Below, piece after piece: positions 20,685-31,848 of a stretch of 64,000 bases of DNA. The first letter of the stretch is position 1. Each line of letters starts with the position of its first letter. The notes under the pieces are model-generated. The model did not search any database. It had not been told where the DNA came from and was given only the letters and a program-made list of their open reading frames with translations. The stretch spans positions 1 through 64,000 of the forward strand of contig CAJNDS010000790.1 of the NCBI GenBank assembly GCA_905221605.1, written 5' to 3'. This stretch comes from Symbiodinium natans (lineage: Eukaryota; Sar; Dinophyceae; Suessiales; Symbiodiniaceae). The translations under genes and the position numbers were made by a program.

Positions 20685-21087
20685 GGGATCCCGTAGCCTC
20701 TTGAAGGCTTCTAGAAAGCACCCGGAATGGGTTGCAGTGGGGGTGGGGTGGAGGCGGGGGGGGGGGAACGGCTGGGTTTTGCGGAAGAATATTCCTCAGC
20801 TATCTCAAACTTCCAACTAGAAGAGTCTGAGATCAAGCCTCCCATGGCACGTCCCTCTGCTTGAAGCCTCCCGTGGCCCCAGAGCATTCCCTGGCATGTC
20901 TTGTTGTGTGGGCCGTAGCCAGACTAGAAACGAAACAAAGGGAGGGATCCCCCCCAAGAATGGGAGAAAGCTTGCTGTTTGGGGGTTCAGGACAGGAATA
21001 GTAGTAGAACTGATCTTGCGTAGCTCTGGCGGGTCTTGCTCAATGATAAGGAAAACCCCGCCGGCATTGCTCTGAGGGCTCGGCTAC

Positions 21088-21527
21088 GTATGTATATATA
21101 TATATATATGTAATATGTAATATATAATATATAATATATAATATATAATATATAATATATAATATATAATATATAATATATAATATATAATATATAATAT
21201 ATAATATATAATATATATTATATAATATATAATATATAACATATAATATATAATATATAATATATAATATATAATATATAATATATAATATATAATATAT
21301 AATATATAATATATAATATATAATATATAATATATAATATATAATATATAATATATAATATATAATATATAATATATAATATATAATATATAATATATAT
21401 TATATAATATATAATATATAACATATAATATATAATATATAATATATAATATATAATATATAATATATAATATATAATATATAATATATAATATATAATA
21501 TATAATATATAATATATAATATATATG
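21088..21527. repeat. (TATAATA)n array of about 440 bp
   Basis: A nearly pure ATATAAT / TATATAA array with two short interruptions (about 21213-21242 and 21396-21426). The second is a copy of the first, so a block of about 184 bases has been duplicated inside the array. The minus-strand ORF of 218 codons through it (YILYI repeats) is an artefact. Confidence 0.96.
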
Positions 21528-21769
21528 GTCAGCCCCCCCCCCATGATCCACACCTATGGTTTTCTTGTCTTCGTCTTTGTCTGATTTTCTGTTTTTTCCT
21601 CGGAAAAATGCAGTAAAAACTGCACTGGAATACAAAAGCTCTATTATATTATCCTCTAGAAAAACACCTGTGTTTTTATGTGCATTTTGCTTCTGAAACT
21701 TGTGTCTTGCGGCCCCATAAAATTTTAGAAGGGCAGCCATTTAGAAGCTTAAGGCTTTTCAGGGTTTAG

Positions 21770-23260
21770 GGGTTTATAAAACCTAGATGATCTGTGGAAG
21801 GCGCCGGGGCTTCCCCAGACCATTTGCAATCCTTAAAAGGGGCAGCCCTTTTCAAATTTGAAGGGCTTTAAGGTATTTAAAGCCTTTCAAAATTTTCAAG
21901 ATTTAAAGGATCTTAAAAGGCTTTAAAGCCCTAACAAACCTCGAAACGTTTATCCCTTAAAAGTCTAAACTTCCTTAAAAGGAAAAAAACAAAAACGGGC
22001 AGCCGATTAAAATTAAGGAAGTTACGGATTTTGGAATTGAACATCCTAAAAACTTTAAACTTCAAAAGGACAGCCATTTACAACTGCAAGAATTTCAGGG
22101 TTTTACGGATTTGTAAAAATTTATATGGTCTGGGGAAGGCACCGGGGCTTCTCCAGACCATTGGCAACTTCAAAAATCTCTAAAACCCGCAAAGAGCAGC
22201 CACTTAAATACGTAAGCAATTTAAGGTCTTTAAAAGGCTTAAAAGGCTTAAAACCTTCATAATCCTGAGAATGTTTAAACAGAAGCTTAAAGATTTTTAT
22301 AAGATTTTAAGGATTTTCAAGGTTTAGATGGTCTGGGGAAGCCCCAGTGCCTTCCCCAGATCATGTAAACTTGCAAAAACCCTTAAACCCTTAACCCTAA
22401 AAACTTAACACTAAGCCCGTAGAAACCCTCAACACTAACCCTACAAACTTAACACTAAGCCCTTAGCACAAACCCCAAACACTTAACATGAAACCCTAAA
22501 CACTTAATTAAGCACTAGACCCTAAACACTAAACCCTAAACACTTAAACACTACACCCTAAAAACTAAACCCTAAAAACTAAACCCTAAACAGTACACAC
22601 TAAACCCTACACACTAACCCTACACACTAAACCCTGAACACTAGTAAAAATCTTAACGCCCTGAATCCAAAAAAACAAACCCGAAACCCTTAACACTACT
22701 AAACCCTAAAAACTCAGCACCAGACCCTAAACACTAACCCTAAAAACTTAACACTAAGCCCTTAGCACAAACCCCAAACACTTAACAGGAAACCCTAAAC
22801 ACTTAAGCACTAGACCCTAAACACTAAACCCTAAACACTTAAACACTACACCCTAAAAACTGAACCCTAAACATTACACACTAAACCCTACACACTAAAC
22901 CCTGAACACTAGTAAACATCCTTAAGACCCGTAACCCAGAAAAGACACCGAAACCCTTAGCACTGAACCCTAAACACTCAACACTAGACCCTTAACACTA
23001 AGCCTAAAAACTTAACACTAAGCCCTCAGCACGAACCCCAAACACTGAACACGAAACCCTAAACACTTAAGCACTAATCCCTTGCTAAACACTAAACCCT
23101 AAACACTTAAACACTACACCCTAAAAACTAAACCCTAAACATTACACACCAAACCCTACACACTAAACCCTGACAACTAAACCCTAAACCCTAAACAGAA
23201 GGATTTTCAAGTTGTCAATGGTCTGGGGAAGCCCCGGCTTCCCCAGATCATTTAAATTTG
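21770..23260. repeat. Four diverged units with a GGTCTGGGGAAG hairpin
   Basis: Near-palindromes at 21787-21823, 22125-22161, 22328-22363 and 23218-23250 share arms GGTCTGGGGAAG and CTTCCCCAGA(C/T)C around a short GC-rich loop. Each is preceded by AGGATTTTCAAGG-like or AGCCATTTA-like sequence and followed by AAACTTGCAAAAACCC-like sequence. They therefore belong to a longer dispersed unit, not to chance palindromes. Confidence 0.75.
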
Positions 23261-23710
23261 TAAAAACCCTTAAAACCCTTAACCCTAAAAAACCAAACCC
23301 GAAACCCTTAACACTAAACCCTAAACACTAACCCTAAAAACTTAACACTAAGCCCTTAGCACAAACCCCAAACACTTAGCACGAAACCCTAAACACTTAA
23401 GCACTTAACCCAGAAACCTTAAACATGTCAAACTAAGCCCTAAACAGTAGACACTAAACCCTGAACACTAATCCCTAAACCCTAAACAGTAAACCCCAAA
23501 GCCGGAACCTCGAGCCCTACTAAATCTAAACCTGAAACCAAAAACCCGTCGGGGTTTCAGATGCTTACTGTTTGGATTTCAGAGTTTAGGGGTTTTTTGG
23601 GGTTTTACCCGAGCCGCTTGACCCTAACTCCTAAACCCTAAACTTAACACTCAACCCTAAACACAAAACACTAAACCCTGAAACCTACACACTAAACCCT
23701 AAACACTAGA
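22376..23710. repeat. Long degenerate CCCTAAACACTTA array
   Basis: CCCTAAA units alternate with ACTTAACACTAAG- and CACTA-type spacers over more than 1 kb. Two halves (about 22440-22640 and 22740-22910) are diverged copies of each other, and part recurs at 22980-23190. It looks like an old telomere-like array expanded with intervening sequence. Confidence 0.85.
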
Positions 23711-24403
23711 CTTCCAGAAAAAATCTGAAGAACCCAGCCCCGGACTCCAGACTCCAGATTTCCAGAAAAAATCTGGAGTACCCGGGCCCCGGACTCCAGA
23801 CTCCAGATTTCCAGAAAAATTCTGGAGTACCGGGGCCCCGGACTCCAGACTCCAGATTTCCCGAAAAAATCTGGAGTACCCGGGCCCCGGACTCCAGACT
23901 CCAGATTTCCAGAAAGAATCTGGAGTACCCGGGCCCGGACTCCAGACTCCAGATTTCCAGAAAAAATCTGGAGTACCGGGGTCCCGGACTCCAGACTCCA
24001 GATTTCCAGAAAAAATCTGGAGTACCCGGGGCCCCAGACTCCAGACTCCAGATTTCCAGAAAAAATCTGGAGTACCCGCGGCCCCAGACTCCAGATTACA
24101 GACTCCAGAATCTGGAGTCCAGGGTCCCGGTACTCCAGATTTTTTCTGGAAATCTGGAGTCTGGAGTCTGGAGGTACTCCAGATTTTCTCTGGAAATCTG
24201 GAGTCTGGAGTCCGGGGCCCGGGTACTCCAGATTTTTTCTGGAAATCTGGAGTCTGGAGTCCGGGGCCTGGGTACTCCAGATTTTTTCTGGAAATCTGGA
24301 GTCTGGAGTCCGGGGCGTGGGTACTCCAGATTTTTTCTGGAAATCTGGAGTCTGGAGTCCGGCGGTACTCCAGATTTTTTCTGGAAATCTGGAGTCTGGA
24401 GTC
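23709..24403. repeat. Large inverted repeat of 50-60-bp tandem units
   Basis: The left half (23709-24100) holds about six tandem units built on CTCCAGATTTCCAGAAAAAA and TCTGGAGTACCCGGGCCCC. The right half (24104-24403) holds about five units of the same sequence in the opposite orientation. Each unit itself contains an inverted repeat (CTCCAGA/TCTGGAG). The whole can fold as one large cruciform centred near 24105. The 258-codon minus-strand ORF is a by-product. Confidence 0.9.
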
Positions 24404-24494
24404 CCCCCCCCTCCCAAAACCCCCTTCCCGAGGCCAAATGTGTGGATCATGGGGGGGGGGGCGAGCATATATATATATAGATCATATACACATA

Positions 24495-24566
24495 ATGGGT
24501 AGTACTCTAGATTGGGGTCCCTTTGTACTAGAACTAAGGAGGACCCTAATTTAAGGCACTACCCAT
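24495..24566. mobile_element. Fold-back element C (MITE-like)
   Basis: The ends ATGGGTAGT and ACTACCCAT are exact inverted complements. The similarity extends inward about 22 bases (GGGGTCC against GGACCC). The element is 72 bases long. Confidence 0.55.
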
Positions 24567-24569
24567 ATG

Positions 24570-25490
24570 GTGGGCTGTGGCCAGCACATGATCGGGTCTG
24601 ATCTTTATGGCTTAGAATGTCAGACTTGATTCCGTTTGTAGAGCTTGCTCCAGTGTGGTGAGACAAGACTTGTCAAGGGGCGAGCATGTTGACCACAAAC
24701 CTTGTTCGTAAACTCAGGCTTCGGCGCCTCCGCCAATCATGAGCCCAACAGCCACAGAAACCCTAAACCCTAAACCCAAAACCCTAAACCCACACAAACC
24801 GGCGAGAAAACAATGCGCCTGGAAAGCTTGAGCAGCTGCGCAGCAGACGTGATGCTGGTGTGGGGGTTTGAGGTTTAGGGTTTAGGGTGTAGGGTTTAGG
24901 GTTCAGGTGCAAAGCGTGTGCAGCTCTGGACGACCCTCAACAATCCCAGCCTACGTATGCCTGGGCCCGTCTCCGATGTTGCGATGCACATTTTAACATT
25001 TACAGCTGTAGTAGGTGGTCTAGATTTTGCTTAATCAGGCGGTATAAGCGGCCAAATCAAACACAAGATCACGAACTTGCTTCTCACGCGCGCCAGACCC
25101 CTCACCACCTCATGTTTTTTTTTACAATCTGTACTAGCGGAGCTTGCATAACTTCAAAAAAAATCTTAATCTGCCATAAGCCCTCCATGTTCGATCGAAG
25201 GCATCTCAGCACCGAAGCCGGAAGACACCAACGGAACATGCACAAGCATCTTCCCCAGGTCCTGGGGAAAATGCTCGAAAGCCTGAGCCCCTCAAAAACC
25301 GAAAACACATGACAATGAACACTCCCAAAAACACCCCCCACACGGTGTGCACCCTAAACCCTAAACCCTAAACCCTAAACCCTAAACCCTAAACCCTTAA
25401 CCCTTACAAAGGCGGGTGTTTTGCACACCTTGCTGCGACGCCCCAACATGGCCTGCAAAGGCTGTCCAGTTTGTTGCGTGAAGGCTTTCC
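24570..25490. other. Non-coding spacer
   Basis: CCCTAAA runs occur near 24756-24790 and 25351-25400, and TTTAGGG units near 24872-24905. No gene is recognised. Confidence 0.6.
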
Positions 25491-25491
25491 C

Positions 25492-25601
25492 CTAAACCCT
25501 AAACCCTAAACCCTAAACCCTAAACCCTAAACCCTAAACCCTAAACCCTAAACCCTAAACCCTAAACCCTAAACCCTAAACCCTAAACCCTAAACCCTAA
25601 A
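25492..25601. repeat. (CCCTAAA)n array, about 15 perfect units
   Basis: A perfect head-to-tail array, followed by about 280 bases of ordinary sequence and another four-unit run at 25878-25910. Confidence 0.97.
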
Positions 25602-26208
25602 GGCACTTGCTTGGCTGCTCTTAGCAGGGTAGCTATAAACTTAATTTTTAGCCGCCTTCTTAAGAAACCCAATAAACCCAAAAAGGCTAAAGATGTAAAG
25701 TTACAGTAAAGTACCACAAAGCTTGGGGGTCGGGGCATTGGGTGGATGCATGAGGGGCCGACTCTGCTCCACAAGCAAAGCGAACTGAACACAACGTCTG
25801 AAAGATGGAAAGATGCAGCCCTTCACCTGGCCAGCCACTTCTCGACGCACTACCTCCGAAACCTTCAAGAAACGACAAACCCTAAACCCTAAACCCTAAA
25901 CCCTAAACCCACTCCTGAAGTCCGCAAGCCGCACAGTCGACAATGAAGCCCAACTTGCAAAGCCAAGAAGAGAACAATTGAAGCTGCAAAACCAAGTCGA
26001 ATAAACCAGAACCACCTCAAACCAAACCCAAGGACAGACAGCGCTGGAAAATTCTTAAAAGCAAGTTTTTTCTTTTCATGCACATGGAACCCCACATTTA
26101 CACTTGGGCAAAACCCAAACCTGGGTTTTTTTTGGAACAAATGTTCGAGATTTCAGAACTTTCTCAACATCATTGCTCTTATGGTGGTCTTTAGCATCAA
26201 AAGTATCC

Positions 26209-26282
26209 AGACCGGTCTGATCTTTGAGAATGCTGAAAACTCGAAACAGCTTTCTCTCGGAAAGAGGATCTATGATCATGCT
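26209..26282. other. Conserved 74-bp element, copy 3
   Basis: Identical in its core to copy 2, and within a minus-strand ORF at 26076-26312. Confidence 0.6.
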
Positions 26283-27189
26283 TATACAACTGATCTCCGA
26301 ACTAAGTGACACGTTAACAAATAGGATCTTTTGCAGCCAATTTTACTGCCCATTGAAAGAAAGATCTCATTGTTTCAGGAAATCTCACATTACTAAAACA
26401 ACTTCATGTGCTTTTGTCTTCGTGTTCACCTTGAATTAAACAACAAGAAAGGATTTTATGAGCAACAAAGCCCACTCAAAGCTTCACTTATTCGGAAAAG
26501 TCACTTCAGTGCCATTGATTTTTGCTCAAAAATTGTCAAAACTTGAAAATTGAACGATTCTTTCCAGCCAACCAAACTGTTGCAAGGTCTTCAAATTCTT
26601 GAAAGATGAAACAGAAAAAACATTCCACTTCCTTGTTGGCAAAGTTCAACAATTGCTGAGCATCTGGTCTCCAGGAGGTTCTTGAGCAAAAGTGCAGAGC
26701 GGTTCTCCAACACTCTCACTGCCTTGACACCGCACACTCAGCAACACACACCACACACACACAGACAGACACACAGACAAAAAAAAAAAAACGTGTCCAG
26801 CACAAACAGGGAATAATCTGAAGAAAAGAGTTTAAACGATAGAAAAAAACGAAAAACAGAAGAGTGGTTTCATTCTCTCTTCAAATTCGAAACATGAAAC
26901 AAAAAATATAAAACAAGAATTTTTTCAAAAAATCAACGAGGAGAAAAAAAAGTGAATCTTGGCAACTAGTTCACCCTGCATTTTCAGAACAGATTCCAGA
27001 TTTTACCAGTTCAAAAAACGTGGAAAAAATTGAAACAGCTTCTAACACGAAAAACATGTCTTACTACTCCGGTGTCTCGCTTGCTTCGCTCGCCAGCTGG
27101 ATTGGCAGGGATGTCGATGGGTTTTCAAGATAGTGCACACAGTCTCTTTGCATCAAGCTTGCAGGCAGTCTGACTGCCTCATACAGAGC

Positions 27190-27310
27190 ATACCTTCTCG
27201 GCCTTTTGGCTATGATCAAGTGTAGTATCTGTTCTTATCAGTGTGACAACTGATATGTCTCCAACTGGAGACTTGCTTGTCACATCAATTTTTGCTGGGG
27301 AAGTGTCTTC
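27190..27310 (+). ncRNA. U2: U2 spliceosomal snRNA, copy 2
   Basis: It carries the same diagnostic elements as copy 1: CTTCTCGGCCTTTTGGCT, AAGTGTAGTATCTG and Sm site AATTTTTG. The hairpin GTCTCC-AACT-GGAGAC is fully paired. It is followed by unique sequence (ATGAGCTCGCTC) and not by telomere-like repeats. Confidence 0.94.
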
Positions 27311-27663
27311 ATGAGCTCGCTCAGAAGCCTTCACGTGTTGCGCTGGCATGGCACCAAGCCAGTGGCAGCACACCCTACTGGGGTAACTATGCATGTTCAG
27401 AGTCTGACTCATCTGCTGCCTGAACTTGAAGATTTCCACCTAGCAAAATGCTAAACTGCACCGAGTGTTACTTTCACAGCTATGCCAGCAGCTATGCTCT
27501 GTTACTTCACAGCTATGCTCTGGAAACAGGGTTTTGGGATGCATCATGGTCGCGGTCAGCCCAGCTGAAACGTGAAATGTGTCACAAAGACCGATGTGGG
27601 TTTTGTGACACACAGTCACACACTGACATTGAGTGGGGGCTGCGGGTTTCAGGGGCCCGTTTA

Positions 27664-27885
27664 AGGGGTCAGATTGGGTTTGGGGGGTCGCCGGGGCCGT
27701 TTCGGGGGTCAGATTGGGGTGAGAGGGTTATAACCGGGTCTCAAAGGGGTCAGATTGGGGTGAGGGGGGTTGTGACTGGGGGCCGGAGAGGGGTCAGATT
27801 GGGTCGGGGGGGGTTATAACCGAAGCTGAAAGGGGTCAGATCGGATGCACGCGGGCAAAGAGGGGCGAGGGGTCAGATTGGGGTA
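27664..27885. repeat. G-rich tandem repeat with GGGGTCAGATTGGG core
   Basis: Six diverged copies of GGGGTCAGAT(T/C)GGG spaced about 35-50 bases apart, with GGTTATAACCG in two of the spacers. The plus strand is very G-rich. Between it (27886) and the next gene (28759) I see no other feature. Confidence 0.85.
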
Positions 27886-28758
27886 AGCTCCGGGTCCAGT
27901 CGCAATTCGATGTAGGCAAGGAACATGATGGCCGCGACGGAGCACGAAGTGGGAGTTTAGCAGGACGTGTGCTGATGAAAGCTGACGTGATGTCCCACGT
28001 ATGTCAAGAAGCACGAGGAAGGATTGTAGACCGACAGCGCGAACTCCAACGGGAAGAGAGTAAGATGGGAAGAACGCAGGGGCGCACTGATGAGTTCTGC
28101 AAGTACAAGCACGCCTTCCACACTGCGACCGAAGTCCACTGTACAACGCCAGACACACGGCAAGCACAGACACGCCAGGCACACGGCTCAAGGGAAGACG
28201 CTGCGCGGCATCCGGCAGGCTGCACGCACGTGCACACCGGGATTGCTGCTGTACTGCACGCAGGCAAGCACACCTCAAGTTCCAAGGAGCCTACGCACGG
28301 CTGCACATCAGACGCCGCACTGTTCAGCGCGCGCACTGCTAGCAAACGCAGGCCGTGCGTGCCGCAAAAGCCATGCACATAGCCCACTTGACGCGTTGCA
28401 CGGGCAGAGGACGCGGCGGAGAGGGAGCAGGCATCCAACAGGAGACACACACACACACGCAGACCGGAGACAAGGTTTCGCGTGATCTTGCTCTCCTCGC
28501 CGGCTTGCCTCTGCAGCCAGTGCTCGTCAGCCCCCGGCGTCTGGCTGCGTCATAGGACAAGCAGGGTCATGGGAGAGCAAAATGCCGGGGGGACCTCGTC
28601 CATGACGTCCTGAACGTTGAAGGCGTCCACGTCCACGCCCACGAGGCCGTCCCGGCGCAGGACCTAGGCAGCGAGAGACAGGTGAGGCAGCAGAGAGTTT
28701 ATCACGCGGAAGCTTGCAGACGTGCGCCGCCTTGCGTGATGCAGCAGTGTCTTTTTCT

Positions 28759-31700
28759 TCACGCCTCCGCTCCTGGACGCATGTCAGCAGCAAGGCTCAG
28801 AGCATCTGCCTCGCGCTTGCGTTTGGGTCCAGGTTTGCCTCAAGTGTGTGCAGCAAAAAAAAACAAAAGCACCTTCCAAGACAAGCTGCCGCCTAGCTCT
28901 GCCGGCAAGGTACGCTTGGCTGGAAGTTCCTCGAAGCTGATGCTCGCGGGACACCTGCCAAGGACAACACGGGCAGCGAAGGAACGCCAGACCGACACCA
29001 ATGCAGTGGAGCCAGAATCTAACAGGGCCGGTGCCTCGGCAATGTTAAGCTAGCGCCGAAGGCAGCATGCTCGCAGCCGGCATGCAGACTGTAACCGCGG
29101 CAGGAGCAAAGATCTGGAACTCCGCGGCCGGTCTTACGCCACACGTAGACGATATCGTGGAAGTGGCGATTGAACGCCGCCAGGCTCAGCGACGGCCCAT
29201 TGACGGACTTGACGAGGATGCCGGCCGCCAGCAAGAGGTCCTCCACCTCTGAAGGATCGGCCTGCAGTAGCTGGAGACCTCGCTGTGCCGCCAGAGGATC
29301 GAGCACCGGCGAGGGAGTGCCTTCGATGCTGCGAGGCATGGCCAGGATATAGCCTTCTCCGTGACGCTCGCAAGGCGTGTGCATCACAAGGGCTGGGTTG
29401 GCTTTGTGGGCGAGGGCAAACGTGAGACCCGTGCTACGGCTACGAGCAGCACGTGCCAGCACATCCCCATGGCAATGCGATGGATCAAGCTTGGGAGGCA
29501 GCGTGCGGAGAGCGTGCCGCTGCTCCCAGCCATAGTAAGCACACCACTTGTTGTAGAGGTTGGCCATGGTCTGCAAAGCCTCCGCAATGTGGCCCTTGCC
29601 TCCCAATGCCTCCAGCTGCCGCTGCCACGCCGCATGGACGGACTCGGTGGGTTCGTTCCCGGAGCCTGTCCCCGGCCAGATGCCATCGACTCCGACCCAC
29701 AAAGAAGAAAAGGTGGGTTTGCCGCCGGCCGCACTATCCAGGAGCTCGGGCACCTCCATCGTGTAGTGCTTCGACAGCCAATCTGCAAGCAAGAGACACA
29801 GAGACGCAGACACACGGGACTAACCCAGCAGCACAGGCGCACTGACACACAGCTAACGTATCAATCAGGGACGCTCTAACGATGAAGGCACGATGCAGCT
29901 AGACCCATGCAGCGTGCACGTACAAGCGACAACGGACCCCTCCCACGCGGACGTGCTGCAGACAGTCTTGCACGCACCGTGCATCGCACCTCGAACGTCT
30001 GGCTCGCCCTCGTTCGTGAGACGGACAAGAAGACCATCCCAGCAGGCTGCAAAGATCGGCAACGTCGGGGCCATGCGGATGCCGTTCAGAGCAGCCTCAA
30101 TCCAGCCCACGTTCTTCTTGAGCGTGCGCTGGGCCTGTCGTACGGCACAGACAGTGGTATGTCTAACATGGATGGCATGTGATACATGATCGAGTAGAAG
30201 TAGCGGAGATCGCACCTTCCTCTCAACTACACGACACTTCTGCTCCAGGGTTTTCTTTTTCTGCTTGAAGTGGAACCAGTCGTCACATGGCCGGCTTTTG
30301 GGAAATACCTGCCCGTCCAGGAACACAAGCAGAACCAACACAGGGAGAGTAGGCTCCAGGAATGCTATGCAGGACATGGTTGAGACCCTAGACAACGTCG
30401 CAGTGTGCAGGAGCTAGAAGAAGTGTATCTCGAACGCAGGACAGGGCTTCAGGGGCGCAAGCCTCCTTCCGAGCAGCCTCGATGCCAGGCGCGAAGTCTT
30501 TGTGCAACTGCGTCACGAGCTGTGGCAGTGGAGGTCTATCTGGCTTAGCCTGGGCCCAGAGCTGACAGGCCAGGCGGAGGAGGCGGACGTGGTTCTCCGT
30601 GCCTTCGTCGCCTAGAACAGCTTGCAAGAAGGGCACCGCCCGTGTGGTATACGCGCGCCCCTGCACGCGGCTGCCGTTGCCGTGCGTGAGAGTGGTGTTG
30701 CGCAGCGTGTCCTTGACGAGGATGTTCAGGGTGGCCACGCCATGGCCTCGTTCGAGAACCTTCATCTTTGTGTCCACGCCTAGATGTACTTCCCGCTCCT
30801 CGGAGCTGTAGCGCACGAGCACGTCGCGCATGCCTCGGGAGCGGAACGGCACGAAGACATCCTTGGCAGAGACAATCTGTGGCTGCAAGAGGTAGAGCGC
30901 GGGGACGTCCTCGGGAAGCTCTTGTGGCCAGTCCTCCAGCGCACGCTGGGTAGGCTGGACCCTGCCGCGTGCATCGCCTTGAGGTAGAGCAGAACCGGCG
31001 CGAGTCTTGCTGCGCTTGCGCTCGTTGTGCATCCAGTCACTGAGCTGCGTGGTGCTGGGAAGTTCCTTCTCATCAAATCGTTGGCCCACCAGGTGCTGAA
31101 GCAGCGCGGTTGCTGAGCGCTTGCCAGTACCAGTGTTCTGCATGTAGACACGCGCCTCGGCCAGCTGGGCCTTCGTGAAGAGGGAGCGCGTGTTGTTTGG
31201 CGTCTCCACTTCTCCCGACGGAGTCTCATGGGAGTGCTCGCCTGTTGTAGTGATCACGAGCGTGCCCGCCGGATGTCCACCCAATCGCTGCTTGTGGTAT
31301 GTGGCGTGCCAGCGCAAGGGACACCCCCGCCTATGAGTGCAGACAACGTCGTAAACCACTCGCTGCTGAGTATCCGTCGTCTTCTTGACTGTGTGCTTGA
31401 AATGCTGCCACTCCTCTCGGGCATGCACGGCCTCCAGCAGTTCCTTCGGGGAGAGCAGGACCTCTCCTAGGTCCACATGACGTAGAAAGCTGGGCCGCAG
31501 GTCCCGTCGGCGCTGCACTGGCGGCTGGGGCTGACTGCTGCGCTCAACGACCGGCGCAGCCTGGCAGTGGCAGGGACAGAAGTGTGCTTTAGTCTAGACA
31601 CGGGGGGGGGGGGGAAAGGCGGGAAAGGCACACAACATGCACAGGCATGCAAGTGACGAAAGACACAGCCAGCAGTGCCCCGGAGACCTGCCTGTTCGGC

Positions 31701-31775
31701 CAGTACCGGAGCCTCCGAGCGCGTGCTCGCAGACGCTGTGGGGACCTGCCCAAGGACGTGGGTGAAAGGGACCAT
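28759..31775 (-). CDS. MULE-type transposase, six exons, intact
   Basis: Proposed exons (plus coordinates): 31692-31775, 30463-31560, 30216-30308, 29990-30134, 29057-29782 and 28759-28838. They join in frame to 742 codons including the TGA. Residues C102, C108, H137 and H139 form a WRKY/GCM1-like zinc-binding pattern, the usual N-terminal DNA-binding domain of MULE transposases. The catalytic-domain region includes VDTKMKVLERGHG (candidate first Asp 291) and QLHKDFAPGIEAARKE (candidate second Asp 383). FPKSRPCDDWFHF and a WDGLLVRLTNEGEP segment follow. A SWIM zinc finger (CxC-x8-CxH: C699, C701, C710, H712) follows, then a basic GPKRKRE tail. Three of the five introns are GC-AG (28839-29056, 30309-30462, 31561-31691). 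These transposases move Mutator-like elements. I see no terminal inverted repeats, so the gene may be domesticated or the element may be long. The exon 1 border is the least certain. Confidence 0.85.
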
Positions 31776-31848
31776 TAAGTATTCTTCCGCGGCATGTACG
31801 GCACGCAGCAGACACGGCGTATATGCACTTAGATGCGACTAGAAAGCC

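Larger units (their letters stand above)
26043..27310 (+). repeat. U2 cassette, copy 2 of a 1.27-kb duplication
   Basis: Homologous to 6984-8257 (see there). Differences include many one- to four-base indels in homopolymers and the CA-rich stretch, and scattered transitions. The flanking sequences of the two copies are unrelated. Confidence 0.95.

Noticed and set aside
21084-21740. 218-codon ORF (YILYI repeats)
   Set aside because: It is produced by the TATAA array; the period of the repeat keeps the frame open.
23692-24468. 258-codon ORF with a repeated LQISRKNLEY-type peptide
   Set aside because: It follows the inverted-repeat array, and repeat units on both halves give similar peptides only because of palindromic structure.
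27814-28560. Cys/Arg-rich ORFs on both strands before the MULE gene end
   Set aside because: Overlapping frames on both strands in GC-rich DNA without domain motifs; the MULE model ends at 28759.
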